Shown piece after piece: positions 7,388 to 16,262 of a stretch of 64,000 bases of DNA. Both the position numbers and the translations under genes were made by a program. Source of the DNA: Planosporangium thailandense (lineage in GTDB: Bacteria; Actinomycetota; Actinomycetes; Mycobacteriales; Micromonosporaceae); contig NZ_JAATVY010000003.1 of NCBI RefSeq assembly GCF_011947195.1, forward strand, positions 396,745-460,744. The letters run 5' to 3'. The first letter of the stretch is position 1, and each line of letters begins with the position of its first letter. The notes under the pieces are model-generated. The model worked only from the letters and a program-made list of their open reading frames with translations. It made no database searches and was not told the origin of the DNA.

Positions 7388-9499
7388 TCATGACGGCAGC
7401 GAGCGGCGGATGAAATCCAGCTCCAGGCGTAGCAGGCGCTCGCTCAGGCCGCCGGCCGCCATGTGGGTCGCGCCGGTCAACGGGATCATCGAGTGCGGCC
7501 GCCCGGCCGCCAGCAGCGCCCCCGACAGCCGCAGCGTGTGCGCCGCCACCACGTTGTCGTCGACCATCCCGTGGATGAGCAGCATCGGCCGCGCGTCGCC
7601 CGGTTCGATCGGCGGTTCGGCCGCGATCTCGAGCAGCGAGTTGTGGACGTACACGTCGCCGCCGTCGTCGGGCAGGCCCAGGTAGCGCTCGGTGTACGCG
7701 GTGTCGTACAGCGTCCAGTCGGTGACCGGGGCGCCGGCGACCGCGCAGTGGTAGACGTCCGGCCGGCGCAGGACGGCCAGCGCCGACAGGTAGCCGCCGA
7801 ACGACCAGCCGCGAATCGTCACCCGCGACAGATCCAGGTCGGGGTGCTTGTCGGCCAGCCCGGTCAAGGCGTCCACCTGGTCGGCGAGGATCACGTCGGC
7901 GAAGCGCCGGTGGATCGCCTTGTCGAAGCTGGGCGACACGCCGGGCGTACCCCGGTTGTCGATGACCACCACCGCGAAGCCGGCGTCGGCCCACCACTGG
8001 CGCTCGACCCAGCGCGACCGTACGGCCACCACCTCCTGGTGGCCGGGCCCGCCGTAGATGTCCACCAGTACCGGCAGCCGGCGGCCGGCCACGTGGTTGC
8101 GCGGGTACAGCACACCCGTGGGTAGCTGCCGGTCGGTGACCCGCTGCAGGACCGGGCGGGGCGTGTACGGCGGGGTGGCCGCCATCGATCTCAGCTCACC
8201 GACCGGCTCGTCGCGCCGGTACACGCGGTACCGCGTGCCGGCGTGCTCCAGCGACAGCTCGCCGATGAGCAGGGTCTCCCGGGCGGCGTGCGCGATGTAC
8301 CAGCCGGCGGCCGTGGTGACCCGGCGCGCGTCGACCCCGGAGCCGCCGGCCGTCGTGCGGACCCGGAAGATGTGCTGCTCGCTGGGGTCGCCGTCGGTCG
8401 CCTCGATGATCAGGTCGTTGTCTATGCGCCCGCTGACGCGCCGCACGTACAGGTTGGGCGGGGTGATGAGGCTGCCGTCGGCGAACAGGCACCGGGCGTC
8501 GTAGCCGTCGTGGGCAAGCTCCCCGCCGACCAGCACCCGGCCGTCGGGCAGGTGCGCCGGCGTACCGGGTACCGGCTCGACCCAGCGCGGGTCGGCGAGC
8601 TCGGCGTGGACCTGGGTCTCCCCGGTACGCGGGTCGACCGACAGCACCAGGCCGTGCTGCTGGAGCCGGCGCAGCACGGTGATCAGCGGGCCGCCGCTCT
8701 CGCTCCACGAGACGTTGACCAGGTACGGGTAGGTCTCCCGGTCCCAGTGCACGTCGACCCAGCCGCCGTCGAGGTCGAGCAGGTGCAGGGTGACCTCGGC
8801 GTTGCGGCCGCCGGCGTGCGGGTACGCCACGGTCGTCGACGGCTGCTCGGGGTTGGCGGGGTCGTGCAGGTGCCAGCGCGGCACCCGGGCCTCGTCGACG
8901 CGGGCGGCCAGCACCGCCCGGCCGTCCGGCGACCACCAGTACCCGCGGAAGCGGTGGAACTCCTCGGCCGCGATGAACTCGGCGAGCCCCCAGGTCACCC
9001 CGTCCTCGGCCGCGAGTACCTGGTCGTTGCCGTCCAGGTCGACCACGTGCAGCGCCCCCGAGGAGACGTACGCGATGCGCTGGCCGGTCGGGTCGATGCG
9101 GGGGTCGACGACCGCGCCCGCGGACGGGATCTCCCGTACGTCGCCCGCGGCGAGGTCGGTGTGGAAGAGCCGGCCGGCGAGCGCGAAGACCGCGGACGCT
9201 CCGGTCGGGGCGGTGGCGTACGAGCCGATGCCGCTGGCCGACAGCCGCAGCCGCTCGCGCAGCGCGCGCTCGGCGGCGGGTAGGTCCGCAGTCCCCGCCA
9301 GCAGCCGCGCCGGGTCGGCCACCAGGCGCTCCTGTCCGGTGGCGACGTCGAACACCCACAGTTGGTCGGCCGGATCCTCCGGCCCGGACGATCGCAGGAA
9401 GACGACGTGCGCGCCGTTGGGGGTGACTGCCACCGCCCGCGGTGCGCCGTAGGTGAATCGACGGGTACGTGCTGCCAGCTCCGGGTAATCCACCCGCAA
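7388..9499 (-). CDS. S9 family prolyl oligopeptidase (DPP-IV-like)
   Basis: Serine peptidase that probably removes dipeptides or cleaves after proline in peptides. The 703-aa protein starts with a DPP4-type beta-propeller (about residues 20-450). An alpha/beta hydrolase domain follows with nucleophile GWSFGGY, acid HGMVDDNV and histidine GATHMA, so the triad is complete. No signal peptide is seen, which suggests a cytoplasmic enzyme. The start is TTG at 9499, preceded by GAGGGAA; a GTG at 9493 is the alternative. It is followed within 7 bp by the pterin dehydratase gene. It is divergent from mshB. Confidence 0.9.
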   Translation of the reverse strand: MRVDYPELAARTRRFTYGAPRAVAVTPNGAHVVFLRSSGPEDPADQLWVFDVATGQERLVADPARLLAGTADLPAAERALRERLRLSASGIGSYATAPTGASAVFALAGRLFHTDLAAGDVREIPSAGAVVDPRIDPTGQRIAYVSSGALHVVDLDGNDQVLAAEDGVTWGLAEFIAAEEFHRFRGYWWSPDGRAVLAARVDEARVPRWHLHDPANPEQPSTTVAYPHAGGRNAEVTLHLLDLDGGWVDVHWDRETYPYLVNVSWSESGGPLITVLRRLQQHGLVLSVDPRTGETQVHAELADPRWVEPVPGTPAHLPDGRVLVGGELAHDGYDARCLFADGSLITPPNLYVRRVSGRIDNDLIIEATDGDPSEQHIFRVRTTAGGSGVDARRVTTAAGWYIAHAARETLLIGELSLEHAGTRYRVYRRDEPVGELRSMAATPPYTPRPVLQRVTDRQLPTGVLYPRNHVAGRRLPVLVDIYGGPGHQEVVAVRSRWVERQWWADAGFAVVVIDNRGTPGVSPSFDKAIHRRFADVILADQVDALTGLADKHPDLDLSRVTIRGWSFGGYLSALAVLRRPDVYHCAVAGAPVTDWTLYDTAYTERYLGLPDDGGDVYVHNSLLEIAAEPPIEPGDARPMLLIHGMVDDNVVAAHTLRLSGALLAAGRPHSMIPLTGATHMAAGGLSERLLRLELDFIRRSLPS

Positions 9500-9553
9500 A
9501 TGTTCCCTCGCCGGTCAGCGGGTTGTCATGCGGGTGGGGTGTCACGCGGTGCG

Positions 9554-9559
9554 TACAGT
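9554..9559 (+). promoter_or_regulatory. -10 element of leaderless mshB mRNA
   Basis: TACAGT ends 7 nt before the GTG start of mshB and no Shine-Dalgarno sequence is present, as expected for a leaderless transcript starting at the GTG. Confidence 0.5.
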
Positions 9560-9566
9560 TGCACGC

Positions 9567-10469
9567 GTGAGTGCAGCCGGGGAGATCACCGCCGCCCAGC
9601 GGATCATGTTGGTACACGCCCATCCGGACGACGAGACGATCGGCACGGGGGCGACGATGGCCCGGTACGCCGCCGCGGGGGCGCACGTCACGCTCGTCAC
9701 CTGCACTCTCGGCGAGGAGGGCGAGATCCACGTCCCCGAGCTCACGGGGCTGGCCGCCGGTGCGGCCGACCAGCTCGGCGGGTACCGCATCGCCGAACTG
9801 GACGCCGCGTGCGCGGCCCTCGGGGTGACCGACCACCGCTTCCTCGGCGGCGCCGGCCGCTTCCGCGACTCCGGGATGATGGGGCTGCCCACCAACGACC
9901 ACCCGCGCGCGTTCTGGCAGGCGGATCTCGATGTCGCAGCCGGCCTGCTGCTCGACGTCATCCGTGAGGTGCGCCCGCAGGTCCTGGTCACCTACGACCC
10001 GAACGGCCTGTACGGCCACCCCGACCACATCCAGGCGCACCGGGTGGCGATGCGGGCGCATCAGCTCGCCGGTGATCTCGCGCCGGCCAAGGTGTACTGG
10101 ACGGCGGTGCCGCGCAGCGCGCTCGCGGCCGGGATGGAGGCGTTCGCCCGGTCCAGCGACAACCCGTTCGCGGGTATCGACAACGTCGACGACCTGCCGT
10201 TCGGCTGTCCCGACTCCGAGATCGCGGCCCGGATCGACGCGGAGAAGTTCGCCGAGGCGAAGCTGGCCGCCATCCGCGTGCACGCCACCCAGATCCCGCC
10301 CACGTCCTGGCTGTACTCGCTCGCCGGCGACCCCACCGGCCAGTCCCTGGGCGTCGAGCACTACCGGCTCGCGATGGGGGAGAAGGGGCCCGGCAACGGC
10401 CCGAACGGCTGGGAGGAAGACCTGTTCGCCGGCCTCGACGTGGCCATGACCAGCCCCGCGGGCGCATGA
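9567..10469 (+). CDS. mshB: Mycothiol biosynthesis deacetylase (LmbE/PIG-L family)
   Basis: Removes the acetyl group from N-acetyl-glucosaminyl-inositol in mycothiol synthesis, the main low-molecular-weight thiol of actinomycetes. The 300-aa product begins close to the zinc motif HAHPDDE and has the second metal and catalytic region [10 protein letters not shown], both diagnostic of the family. Mycothiol S-conjugate amidase (Mca) is the close paralogue and remains an alternative. The following small membrane gene fits mshB loci I know. The GTG start at 9567 is supported by a TACAGT hexamer 7 nt upstream; an in-frame ATG at 9528 would add a tail unlike the family. Coupled by ATGA to the next gene. 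Confidence 0.85.
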   Translation: MSAAGEITAAQRIMLVHAHPDDETIGTGATMARYAAAGAHVTLVTCTLGEEGEIHVPELTGLAAGAADQLGGYRIAELDAACAALGVTDHRFLGGAGRFRDSGMMGLPTNDHPRAFWQADLDVAAGLLLDVIREVRPQVLVTYDPNGLYGHPDHIQAHRVAMRAHQLAGDLAPAKVYWTAVPRSALAAGMEAFARSSDNPFAGIDNVDDLPFGCPDSEIAARIDAEKFAEAKLAAIRVHATQIPPTSWLYSLAGDPTGQSLGVEHYRLAMGEKGPGNGPNGWEEDLFAGLDVAMTSPAGA

Positions 10470-10924
10470 CCATGACCGACGCGCACGTGCCGGTGGGTGC
10501 GCCGACCGCCCCGTCATCGGGCGCCGGCGGTGGGTGGCTGGCCTGGGTCGGCGGGGTGATCGCCGTGGGGCTCGCGGCCATGTCGGCGCTCTGGGAGGCG
10601 TTCCTCACGCCGCTGGCCTGGACCTGGACCAGCGGCGGGCACGCGCACTACGTGCGGATGCCGGTCGCGCTGGTGCTGGCGGTCGTCGGCAACGCGGCGC
10701 TGGCGTGGTTCACCCGGGCGGTGACCGGCAAGGTCCTCGCGATACTGGCGCCGTTCGCCGTCTACACGGCCGTCATGCTGGTCGCCGCCGGCAAGACCCA
10801 CGAGGGTGACCTCGTGCTGGCCGCTAACAACTGGGTCGCGGTGGCGACGTTGATCGTCGGGCCGACGTCGTTCGCCGTGGCGGCGTACTGGCTGGTCATC
10901 CGGTCGATCCGGCGTCCAGGGTAG
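10466..10924 (+). CDS. Small membrane protein coupled to mshB
   Basis: Hypothetical integral membrane protein of 152 aa with four predicted hydrophobic segments (about residues 25-50, 65-85, 90-110 and 122-145) and a short polar N-terminus. It overlaps the mshB stop by 4 bp (ATGA), so it is very likely expressed with mshB. A second ATG six bases downstream could be the true start. I recognise no catalytic motif. Function is unknown; linkage with mshB is the only clue. Confidence 0.75.
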   Translation: MTMTDAHVPVGAPTAPSSGAGGGWLAWVGGVIAVGLAAMSALWEAFLTPLAWTWTSGGHAHYVRMPVALVLAVVGNAALAWFTRAVTGKVLAILAPFAVYTAVMLVAAGKTHEGDLVLAANNWVAVATLIVGPTSFAVAAYWLVIRSIRRPG

Positions 10925-11024
10925 TCACGGCAAATTCCCAGGATCTTCCGCTGGACTCCGTCCGGCCCGGTGCGCCATCCTCCCGTACGTGGCCGAGCGG
11001 CCACCTCGGTACGGGAGGCATCCG

Positions 11025-11489
11025 GTGACGCGACGATGGTTGCCGGCCGGCATTCTCGCTGGCGCGCTTTTTGTGACAAACGTGATTGCCCGCTGGACGG
11101 CGCGGCTGTTCGCCGGCCACGACGACCGGTTCACGACACGGATCGGGTTGGGGGCGCTGGTCGTGGTCGCCGTCGTGATGGCGGTGGCCGCGTTCTGGTG
11201 GGCCCGGCCGCACCCGATGTCGCGGGTGGCCGGCGACCTGGCGCTCGGCGCCCTGGCCGGTTGCGTGCTGTCGGTGCTGGTCGGTCCGCTGCTGGCGGGG
11301 TCGACGCCGGTACGTGACGGCGTCGACTTCTTCATCAACCAGATCGTGTTCTTCCTGGCGGTGGCGATCGCCGGCGCGGTGCTCGGGTTCCTCGTCGTGA
11401 CGGCGCTGGGGCAGGACTACAAGTCCCAGTCGTGGAAGCGGTACGCGGAGCAGTTGCGGGCGCGGCCGCGCCGGGTGGTCCGTCGCTGA
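11025..11489 (+). CDS. Hypothetical membrane protein
   Basis: A 154-aa protein with four hydrophobic segments (roughly residues 8-25, 38-56, 70-92 and 105-128) and a basic C-terminus ending in RARPRRVVRR, so the C-terminus is probably cytoplasmic. The GTG at 11025 was chosen because GGGAGG lies 8 bp upstream; an in-frame GTG at 10989 has no such site. It is separated from the mshB pair by 100 bp and ends just before a hairpin shared with the convergent GNAT gene. No family recognised. Confidence 0.7.
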   Translation: MTRRWLPAGILAGALFVTNVIARWTARLFAGHDDRFTTRIGLGALVVVAVVMAVAAFWWARPHPMSRVAGDLALGALAGCVLSVLVGPLLAGSTPVRDGVDFFINQIVFFLAVAIAGAVLGFLVVTALGQDYKSQSWKRYAEQLRARPRRVVRR

Positions 11490-11498
11490 TCTCTCCGC

Positions 11499-11548
11499 CG
11501 ATCTTGGACACCTGGCGGGCCCATGGCACCGCTAAGTGTCCAAGATCG
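11499..11548. terminator. Bidirectional hairpin between convergent genes
   Basis: Arms CGATCTTGGACAC (11499-11511) and GTGTCCAAGATCG (11536-11548) are perfect complements. The hairpin sits between the ends of two convergent genes, so it can serve both. The arm GATCTTGGACAC is identical to that of the hairpin at 40206-40253. Confidence 0.7.
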
Positions 11549-11552
11549 CGGG

Positions 11553-12506
11553 CTAGGCGGGCGGTGCGGTCCAGGTCACGTACGCGTGGTGCGTGCGGAA
11601 GCCGAGCGGCGCGTACATCGCGACGGCCGCCGTGTTGCGCTCCTCCACCTGCAGGTAGGCGCGGGTGGCGCCGGCCCCGGCCGCCCACCGGGCGAGCGAC
11701 GCCACGACCGCCCGGCCCAGGCCACGGCGGCGGTGCGCCGGGTCCACCGTCACCAGGGAGAGGCCCAGCCACTCCGGGTGCCCGTCGGCGATGACTCCAC
11801 GGCCGACCGCGATCGGGCTGCCGTCCGGGGCGTAGATGCCGGCGTAGCGCGCCAGTGGCACGCCGGTGATGATCCGGCGCGCGGCGTCCGGCAGCGTGCC
11901 CTTGTAGCCGGCCACCGCCGCGAGCCAGGCGTCCGGCGGCGCGGCGTCCAGGCGTACCTCGATCTCGGCGCCCGCAGCCGCCGTCACGTCGGCCAGCGCC
12001 GCCGTCTGTACGAGCGTCGGGGGCGCCGGTGTCCAGCCCCGGTCGGTCACCTCGACGGTGATCCGGCCGCCGACCGGGTCGGGCACGGTGATCTTCGGCG
12101 GGAGGCCCCGGTCGGCGTACCACGTCTCGACGGCGTCGACGGCGGCGCGCAGCGTACGACCCGGGTCGCCGAGCGGCAGGGCCGAGTTGCCGCGCGCCGT
12201 CCAACCGGAGGCGGCCCGCAGCAGCCACTCGCCGAGGCGGGCCTGCTCGGGCGCCGGCCAGCCGGCGGCGGCGACGCGCTCGAGGGTCTCCGTCGCGGTC
12301 GGGCGCCGCCGGTCGGGTACCCGTTTCGCGTGGGTGATCTCGGCGCGGGGCACGCGCACGACCCGTTCCACGGTGCGGACTGTGAGATCCCTCTCGGTGA
12401 GGTCGACGAGTTCGCCCAAAATATCGGAAAAGACCGGACGATCGGCTCGAACTCCCACCCGGCGCCGCACCACGACACGATGCCCGACATCGTGTGGCCC
12501 TAGCAC
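11553..12506 (-). CDS. GNAT acetyltransferase with N-terminal SH3-like region (Rv0428c type)
   Basis: Predicted N-acetyltransferase of 317 aa. The first 60 residues (containing VDLTERDLTVRT) resemble the small beta domain found at the start of Rv0428c-like proteins. The C-terminal GNAT domain carries the acetyl-CoA loop VDPAHRRRGLGRAV and the following motif YLQVEERNTAAVAMY. The acceptor is unknown. The GTG start at 12506 has a strong GGGAGGTGG upstream. It is divergent from fdxA across 85 bp and convergent with the membrane gene at 11025. Confidence 0.82.
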   Translation of the reverse strand: MLGPHDVGHRVVVRRRVGVRADRPVFSDILGELVDLTERDLTVRTVERVVRVPRAEITHAKRVPDRRRPTATETLERVAAAGWPAPEQARLGEWLLRAASGWTARGNSALPLGDPGRTLRAAVDAVETWYADRGLPPKITVPDPVGGRITVEVTDRGWTPAPPTLVQTAALADVTAAAGAEIEVRLDAAPPDAWLAAVAGYKGTLPDAARRIITGVPLARYAGIYAPDGSPIAVGRGVIADGHPEWLGLSLVTVDPAHRRRGLGRAVVASLARWAAGAGATRAYLQVEERNTAAVAMYAPLGFRTHHAYVTWTAPPA

Positions 12507-12591
12507 GATCGACCACCTCCCGGGCGGGATACTAGGCTCGTACGGGCCGCGTCCGGGGGCCGGTGCGGCGTTCAGTGCGGAGGGATGAGCC

Positions 12592-12918
12592 GTGACCTAC
12601 ATAATCGCCGAGCCGTGCGTCGATGTGCTCGACAAGGCGTGCATCGAGGAGTGCCCGGTCGACTGCATCTACGAGGGCAACAGGATGCTCTACATCCACC
12701 CGGACGAGTGCGTCGACTGCGGCGCCTGCGAGCCGGTCTGCCCGGTCGAGGCGATCTTCTACGAGGATGACGTGCCGGACCAGTGGAAGGAGTACACGGG
12801 CGCGAACTACGAGTTCTTCGAGGACCTCGGTTCGCCCGGTGGGGCCTCCAAGGTAGGCAAGATCAGCAAGGACGCGCCCTTTGTCGCCGCCCAGCCACCG
12901 CGCGGGGGCGAGCACTGA
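12592..12918 (+). CDS. fdxA: Seven-iron ferredoxin (FdxA/FdxC)
   Basis: Small electron carrier holding a [3Fe-4S] and a [4Fe-4S] cluster. The 108-aa protein reads CIEECPVDCIYEG in its first half and CVDCGACEPVCPVEAI in its second. The first motif lacks one Cys of a full four-cysteine set, as in other seven-iron actinobacterial ferredoxins. The GTG start at 12592 has GGAGGG upstream. A TAGGCT hexamer near 12532 is a plausible -10. It overlaps the start of dapC by 4 bp, the same fdx-aminotransferase pairing seen in mycobacteria. Confidence 0.95.
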   Translation: MTYIIAEPCVDVLDKACIEECPVDCIYEGNRMLYIHPDECVDCGACEPVCPVEAIFYEDDVPDQWKEYTGANYEFFEDLGSPGGASKVGKISKDAPFVAAQPPRGGEH

Positions 12919-14024
12919 CACCGGAGTCAACGGTCGCGCAGCCGGGTCTGTCCGCCCGGCTGCCCGACTTCCCGTGGGACCGGCTGGAGCCGGCCAAGGC
13001 GCTGGCCGCCAAGCACCCCGACGGACTGGTCGACCTGTCCGTGGGCACCCCGGTCGACCCGGTGGCGCCGCTCGTACGCGCGGCGCTGACCGGGGCGTCC
13101 GACGCCCCCGGCTACCCGCTGACCGCCGGCACCCCGCAGCTACGCGCCGCGATCTCCGACTGGGTGTCGCGGTCGTGCGGGGCCACCGGCGAGTTCGACG
13201 TGCTCCCGACGATCGGCTCCAAGGAGCTGGTGGCCTGGCTGCCGACGCTGCTCGGCATCGGGCCCGGCGACGTCGTCGTGATCCCGTCGGTGTGCTACCC
13301 GACGTACGAGGTCGGCGCCCGGCTCGCCGGTGCGACCGTCGTGCGCTCGGACTCGCTGCTCGCGGTCGGGCCGGCGCGGGTGAAGCTCGTCTGGGTCAAC
13401 TCGCCGGCCAACCCCACCGGCCGGGTGCTGCCCGCCGAGCACCTGCGCAAGGTCGTCGACTGGGCGCGCGAGCGCGGCGCGGTCGTGGCCAGCGACGAGT
13501 GCTACCTGCCGCTGCCGTGGGAGGCCGAACCGGTCTCCGTCCTGTCGGTGTGCGGCGACGACCTGTCCGGCGTGCTGGCCGTGCACTCGCTGTCGAAACG
13601 CTCCAACCTCGCCGGCTACCGCGCCGGCTTCGTGGCCGGCGACCCGGCCCTCGTACGTGAGGTGCTGGCGGTGCGCAAGCACGCCGGCATGATCGTGCCG
13701 ACGCCGGTGCAGGCGGCGATGGTCGCGGCGCTGGGCGACGAGTCGCACGTGGCCGAGCAGCGCGAGCGGTACGCGCGGCGGCGGACCAGGCTGCGGGAGG
13801 CGTTGACGGCGGCCGGTTTCACCATCGACCACTCCGAGGCCGGCCTCTACCTGTGGTGCACCCGTGGCGAGGACGGCTGGGACACCGTGGACTGGCTCGC
13901 CGACCGGGGCATTCTCGCCGCGCCCGGCGAGTTCTACGGGCCGGCCGGGGCACGCCACGTCCGGATCGCGCTGACCGCCTCCGACGAGCGGGTGGACGCG
14001 GCGGTCGCGCGGCTCAGCCGGTGA
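12915..14024 (+). CDS. dapC: Succinyldiaminopimelate aminotransferase
   Basis: PLP enzyme that converts N-succinyl-2-amino-6-ketopimelate to N-succinyl-LL-DAP in lysine and cell-wall synthesis. Fold-type I features are present: VNSPANPTGR, SDECYLPL, and SLSKRSNLAGYR with the PLP-binding Lys. The 369-aa length is normal. No ATG, GTG or TTG lies between the fdxA stop and the conserved LPDFPWDRL. The best start is CTG at 12915, overlapping the fdxA TGA as CTGA, so translation would depend on coupling. dapD and dapE nearby support the assignment. Confidence 0.85.
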   Translation: MTPESTVAQPGLSARLPDFPWDRLEPAKALAAKHPDGLVDLSVGTPVDPVAPLVRAALTGASDAPGYPLTAGTPQLRAAISDWVSRSCGATGEFDVLPTIGSKELVAWLPTLLGIGPGDVVVIPSVCYPTYEVGARLAGATVVRSDSLLAVGPARVKLVWVNSPANPTGRVLPAEHLRKVVDWARERGAVVASDECYLPLPWEAEPVSVLSVCGDDLSGVLAVHSLSKRSNLAGYRAGFVAGDPALVREVLAVRKHAGMIVPTPVQAAMVAALGDESHVAEQRERYARRRTRLREALTAAGFTIDHSEAGLYLWCTRGEDGWDTVDWLADRGILAAPGEFYGPAGARHVRIALTASDERVDAAVARLSR

Positions 14025-14055
14025 CCGGCCGTGCGGCTCAGCCGGTGACCGGCCG
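14010..14055. repeat. 22-bp direct repeat between convergent dapC and tyrA ends
   Basis: The same 22 bp occurs at 14010-14031 and 14034-14055 (24-bp period). The first copy encodes the last residues and stop of dapC. The second, read on the other strand, contains the end and stop of tyrA. Each copy holds CGGTGACCG, a small dyad. Confidence 0.75.
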
Positions 14056-15030
14056 CGCCGCCGTGTAGCTCACCGTCGAACCGTCCACGGCGCACCCCGT
14101 CAGGTGACCGCCGTCGGCGCCCAGCTTGACCAGGAACTCGTACTCCTCGGCGGCGGCGTCGCGCGGGAAACGGTCGGTCGAGGTCCGGGTGGACCGCTCG
14201 AACAGCTCCCGCCGTACCCCGCGCGCCTCGTCGAAGGCGCCGGTGAGCGCGGCGACGTCGTCGCCCGCCAGCGCCTCGGCCAGCTCGGCGAGGAACGCCT
14301 GTACGAGCCGGAGGCTCTCGCCGATCGCGTCCCGGTTGTTGACCAGCATGTCAACGGTGCGCACACTCGGCGTGCCCGCCACCCGGGTGCCGTCACGGAA
14401 GCTGCCGGCCGCGAGGCTCAGGACGCCTTCGCGCAGCGCCGACCGGGCCACCGCCCCGGCGAGGCTGCCGGCCAGCAGGTGCGGGATGTGCGACGACAGC
14501 GCCACGATCGCGTCGTGGGTCCGCGGCGCCAGCGGTACGACCTTCGCGCCCAGCGCCGTGGTGACGAGTCCGCTCAGTCGGCGGAACGGATCCAGCGGCA
14601 CGCCGGGCTGCGGGCACAGCACCCACGCGGCGCCCACGAAGAGGTCCGGGTCGGCGGCGGCCAGCCCGGAGCGCTCGGTACCGGCCATCGGATGCCCGGG
14701 TACGAACCGGTGCGCCCACCCGTTGTCGCGGGCGTACTCGGCGATCGGCGCCTTGACGCTGCCGACGTCGGTGACGACGCAGCCGGTGTCGGCGTGCTTG
14801 ACCACCTCGGCGAGGGTGTCGGGCAGCAGGGACAGCGGGCCGGCCAGGAACACCACGTCCCGGCCGTCGACGGCGTCGGGAAGCCGCTCGGCGAACGGGA
14901 TCGCGTGCTCGCGGGCGTAAGACACCGTCCCGGGATCGGGGTCCCAGCCGGTGGCGTCGATCCCGGACCGCAGCAGCCGGGTCAGGATGGACCCGCCGAT
15001 CAGGCCCGTGCCCAGTACCGCCACCCGCAT
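14038..15030 (-). CDS. tyrA: Prephenate dehydrogenase
   Basis: Oxidatively decarboxylates prephenate to 4-hydroxyphenylpyruvate in tyrosine synthesis. The 330-aa protein has the NAD-binding GTGLIGGSI motif at its N-terminus and the family signatures TDVGSVKAPI, PGHPMAGTERSG and SSHIPHLLAGSLA, where the conserved His and Arg/Ser residues bind prephenate. No ACT domain follows. The ATG at 15030 has GGGGAG upstream. Its -10 (TAACCT, complement of 15062-15067) almost touches that of the divergent SIMPL gene. Confidence 0.93.
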   Translation of the reverse strand: MRVAVLGTGLIGGSILTRLLRSGIDATGWDPDPGTVSYAREHAIPFAERLPDAVDGRDVVFLAGPLSLLPDTLAEVVKHADTGCVVTDVGSVKAPIAEYARDNGWAHRFVPGHPMAGTERSGLAAADPDLFVGAAWVLCPQPGVPLDPFRRLSGLVTTALGAKVVPLAPRTHDAIVALSSHIPHLLAGSLAGAVARSALREGVLSLAAGSFRDGTRVAGTPSVRTVDMLVNNRDAIGESLRLVQAFLAELAEALAGDDVAALTGAFDEARGVRRELFERSTRTSTDRFPRDAAAEEYEFLVKLGADGGHLTGCAVDGSTVSYTAARPVTG

Positions 15031-15061
15031 CTGTGCTCCCCACGCGCTGCCGCCGCGAAGT

Positions 15062-15080
15062 AGGTTACGTTGGCTAGCCT
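15062..15080. promoter_or_regulatory. Two divergent -10 elements, tyrA and SIMPL gene
   Basis: On the + strand TAGCCT at 15075-15080 ends 6 nt before the ATG of the SIMPL gene (leaderless pattern). On the - strand TAACCT (complement of 15062-15067) points at tyrA. The two hexamers are 7 bp apart, so the promoters would compete. Confidence 0.45.
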
Positions 15081-15086
15081 GGCCGC

Positions 15087-15746
15087 ATGACCGATACCCC
15101 TACCGTGGCGGTACGAGGCGAGGCCTTCCTCGAGGTCGAACCGGAGCTGGCGGAGGTGACCGTCACCGTCGGCGCCCGCGGCTCCGACCGGGAGGAGACC
15201 CTGCGTCGGCTGGCTGAACGCGCCGAGACGCTGCGCGGGCTGCTCGACGGGTACGCCGAGGCGATCGAGCGCCGCGAGACCAGCCGGGTGCACGTCTACC
15301 CGGAGCTGAAGCGGTCGGGGGAGCGGGTGCGGGCGTACACGGGATCGGTCTCCACCGCCGTGACGTTCTCCGACTTCACCCGGCTCGGCGATGTCGTGCT
15401 GGCGCTCGCCGACGCCGAGCAGACGACCGTGTACGGGCCGGCGTGGTCGTTGCGGCCCGACAGCGCCGCGTACGCCGAGGCCCGCCGCGCGGCGATCGAT
15501 GACGCGCTCGGCCGCGCGCGGGAGTACGCCGGCGCCCTGGGCGCCCGGCTGGTGCGCCTGATCGAGCTGACCGACTCCGGCCTGGCCGGACAGCGCGGCC
15601 CGCGGCCGATGGCGATGGCCGCGCGGGTGGACGCCTTCGGCGGCGCGCCCGCGCCGCCCCAGCTCGACCTGGATCCCCAGCGGCAGACCGTGCACGCCGC
15701 GGTCGAGGCCCGGTTCGCGATCAGTGAGCCGACCGTCCTCGGCTGA
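15087..15746 (+). CDS. SIMPL domain (DUF541) protein
   Basis: Member of the SIMPL/DUF541 family, 219 aa, whose members are often periplasmic oxidative-stress proteins of unclear biochemistry. The N-terminal pattern TVAVRGEAFLEVEPELAEVTV and the later DALGRAREYAGALGARL stretch are typical. No signal peptide is visible, so this one is probably cytoplasmic. The ATG at 15087 lies 6 nt after a TAGCCT -10 and lacks a Shine-Dalgarno, suggesting a leaderless mRNA. Neighbour genes give no further clue. Confidence 0.8.
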   Translation: MTDTPTVAVRGEAFLEVEPELAEVTVTVGARGSDREETLRRLAERAETLRGLLDGYAEAIERRETSRVHVYPELKRSGERVRAYTGSVSTAVTFSDFTRLGDVVLALADAEQTTVYGPAWSLRPDSAAYAEARRAAIDDALGRAREYAGALGARLVRLIELTDSGLAGQRGPRPMAMAARVDAFGGAPAPPQLDLDPQRQTVHAAVEARFAISEPTVLG

Positions 15747-15830
15747 GCCGCCAGATTGACGGACGCTTTCGCACATGATCGGCGTACGGCGGGGTATTCG
15801 CTGCTGGTCGTGCGGACCCAGGAGGCGGCC

Positions 15831-16262
15831 ATGACGAGACCTCGACGGAGGCCGCGGGTGACGGTGGAGGACATCGCCGTCCCGAAATGGAACGTGGTGG
15901 ACGAGTTCATGGCGGCGCTCGGCGAGGCGGCCGCCGACGCCGGGCCGCACATGCGGGCGGAGCCGAAGCCGGCTCCCGAGTGGCGTGCGCTGCATCCGCC
16001 GCCGCAGGCCCCGGAGCCGCCCCGGCCGGGACCGATCTACATCTATCCGTGGATCAACCGGGACCTGCCGTGGGGCTGCGGCACCTGCGGACCGATGGGT
16101 GAGGGCAGTGAGGACGCGGCGGTGCCACCGGTCGATCCGGCCGAGGCGCGGCTGAACCCCGACGAACTTCACCTGGTGGCGAGCGAGCCGGAAGAGCCCG
16201 GCGAGGCGATCTTGGAGGAGAAGGAGCGCGAGGGCGGGCCGCGCCGCCCACGCGAAGCTTAG
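15831..16262 (+). CDS. Hypothetical Pro-rich protein with CGTC motif
   Basis: A 143-aa protein with no recognised domain. It has a basic start (TRPRRRPRV), a helical stretch [18 protein letters not shown], a Pro-rich middle and an aromatic patch [20 protein letters not shown], then an acidic tail. The single CGTC pair could bind metal or be redox active, but this is a guess. ATG 15831 has GGAGGC just upstream; an ATG at 15756 is in frame but lacks a site. The stop overlaps the convergent dapD stop by 4 bp. Confidence 0.6.
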   Translation: MTRPRRRPRVTVEDIAVPKWNVVDEFMAALGEAAADAGPHMRAEPKPAPEWRALHPPPQAPEPPRPGPIYIYPWINRDLPWGCGTCGPMGEGSEDAAVPPVDPAEARLNPDELHLVASEPEEPGEAILEEKEREGGPRRPREA

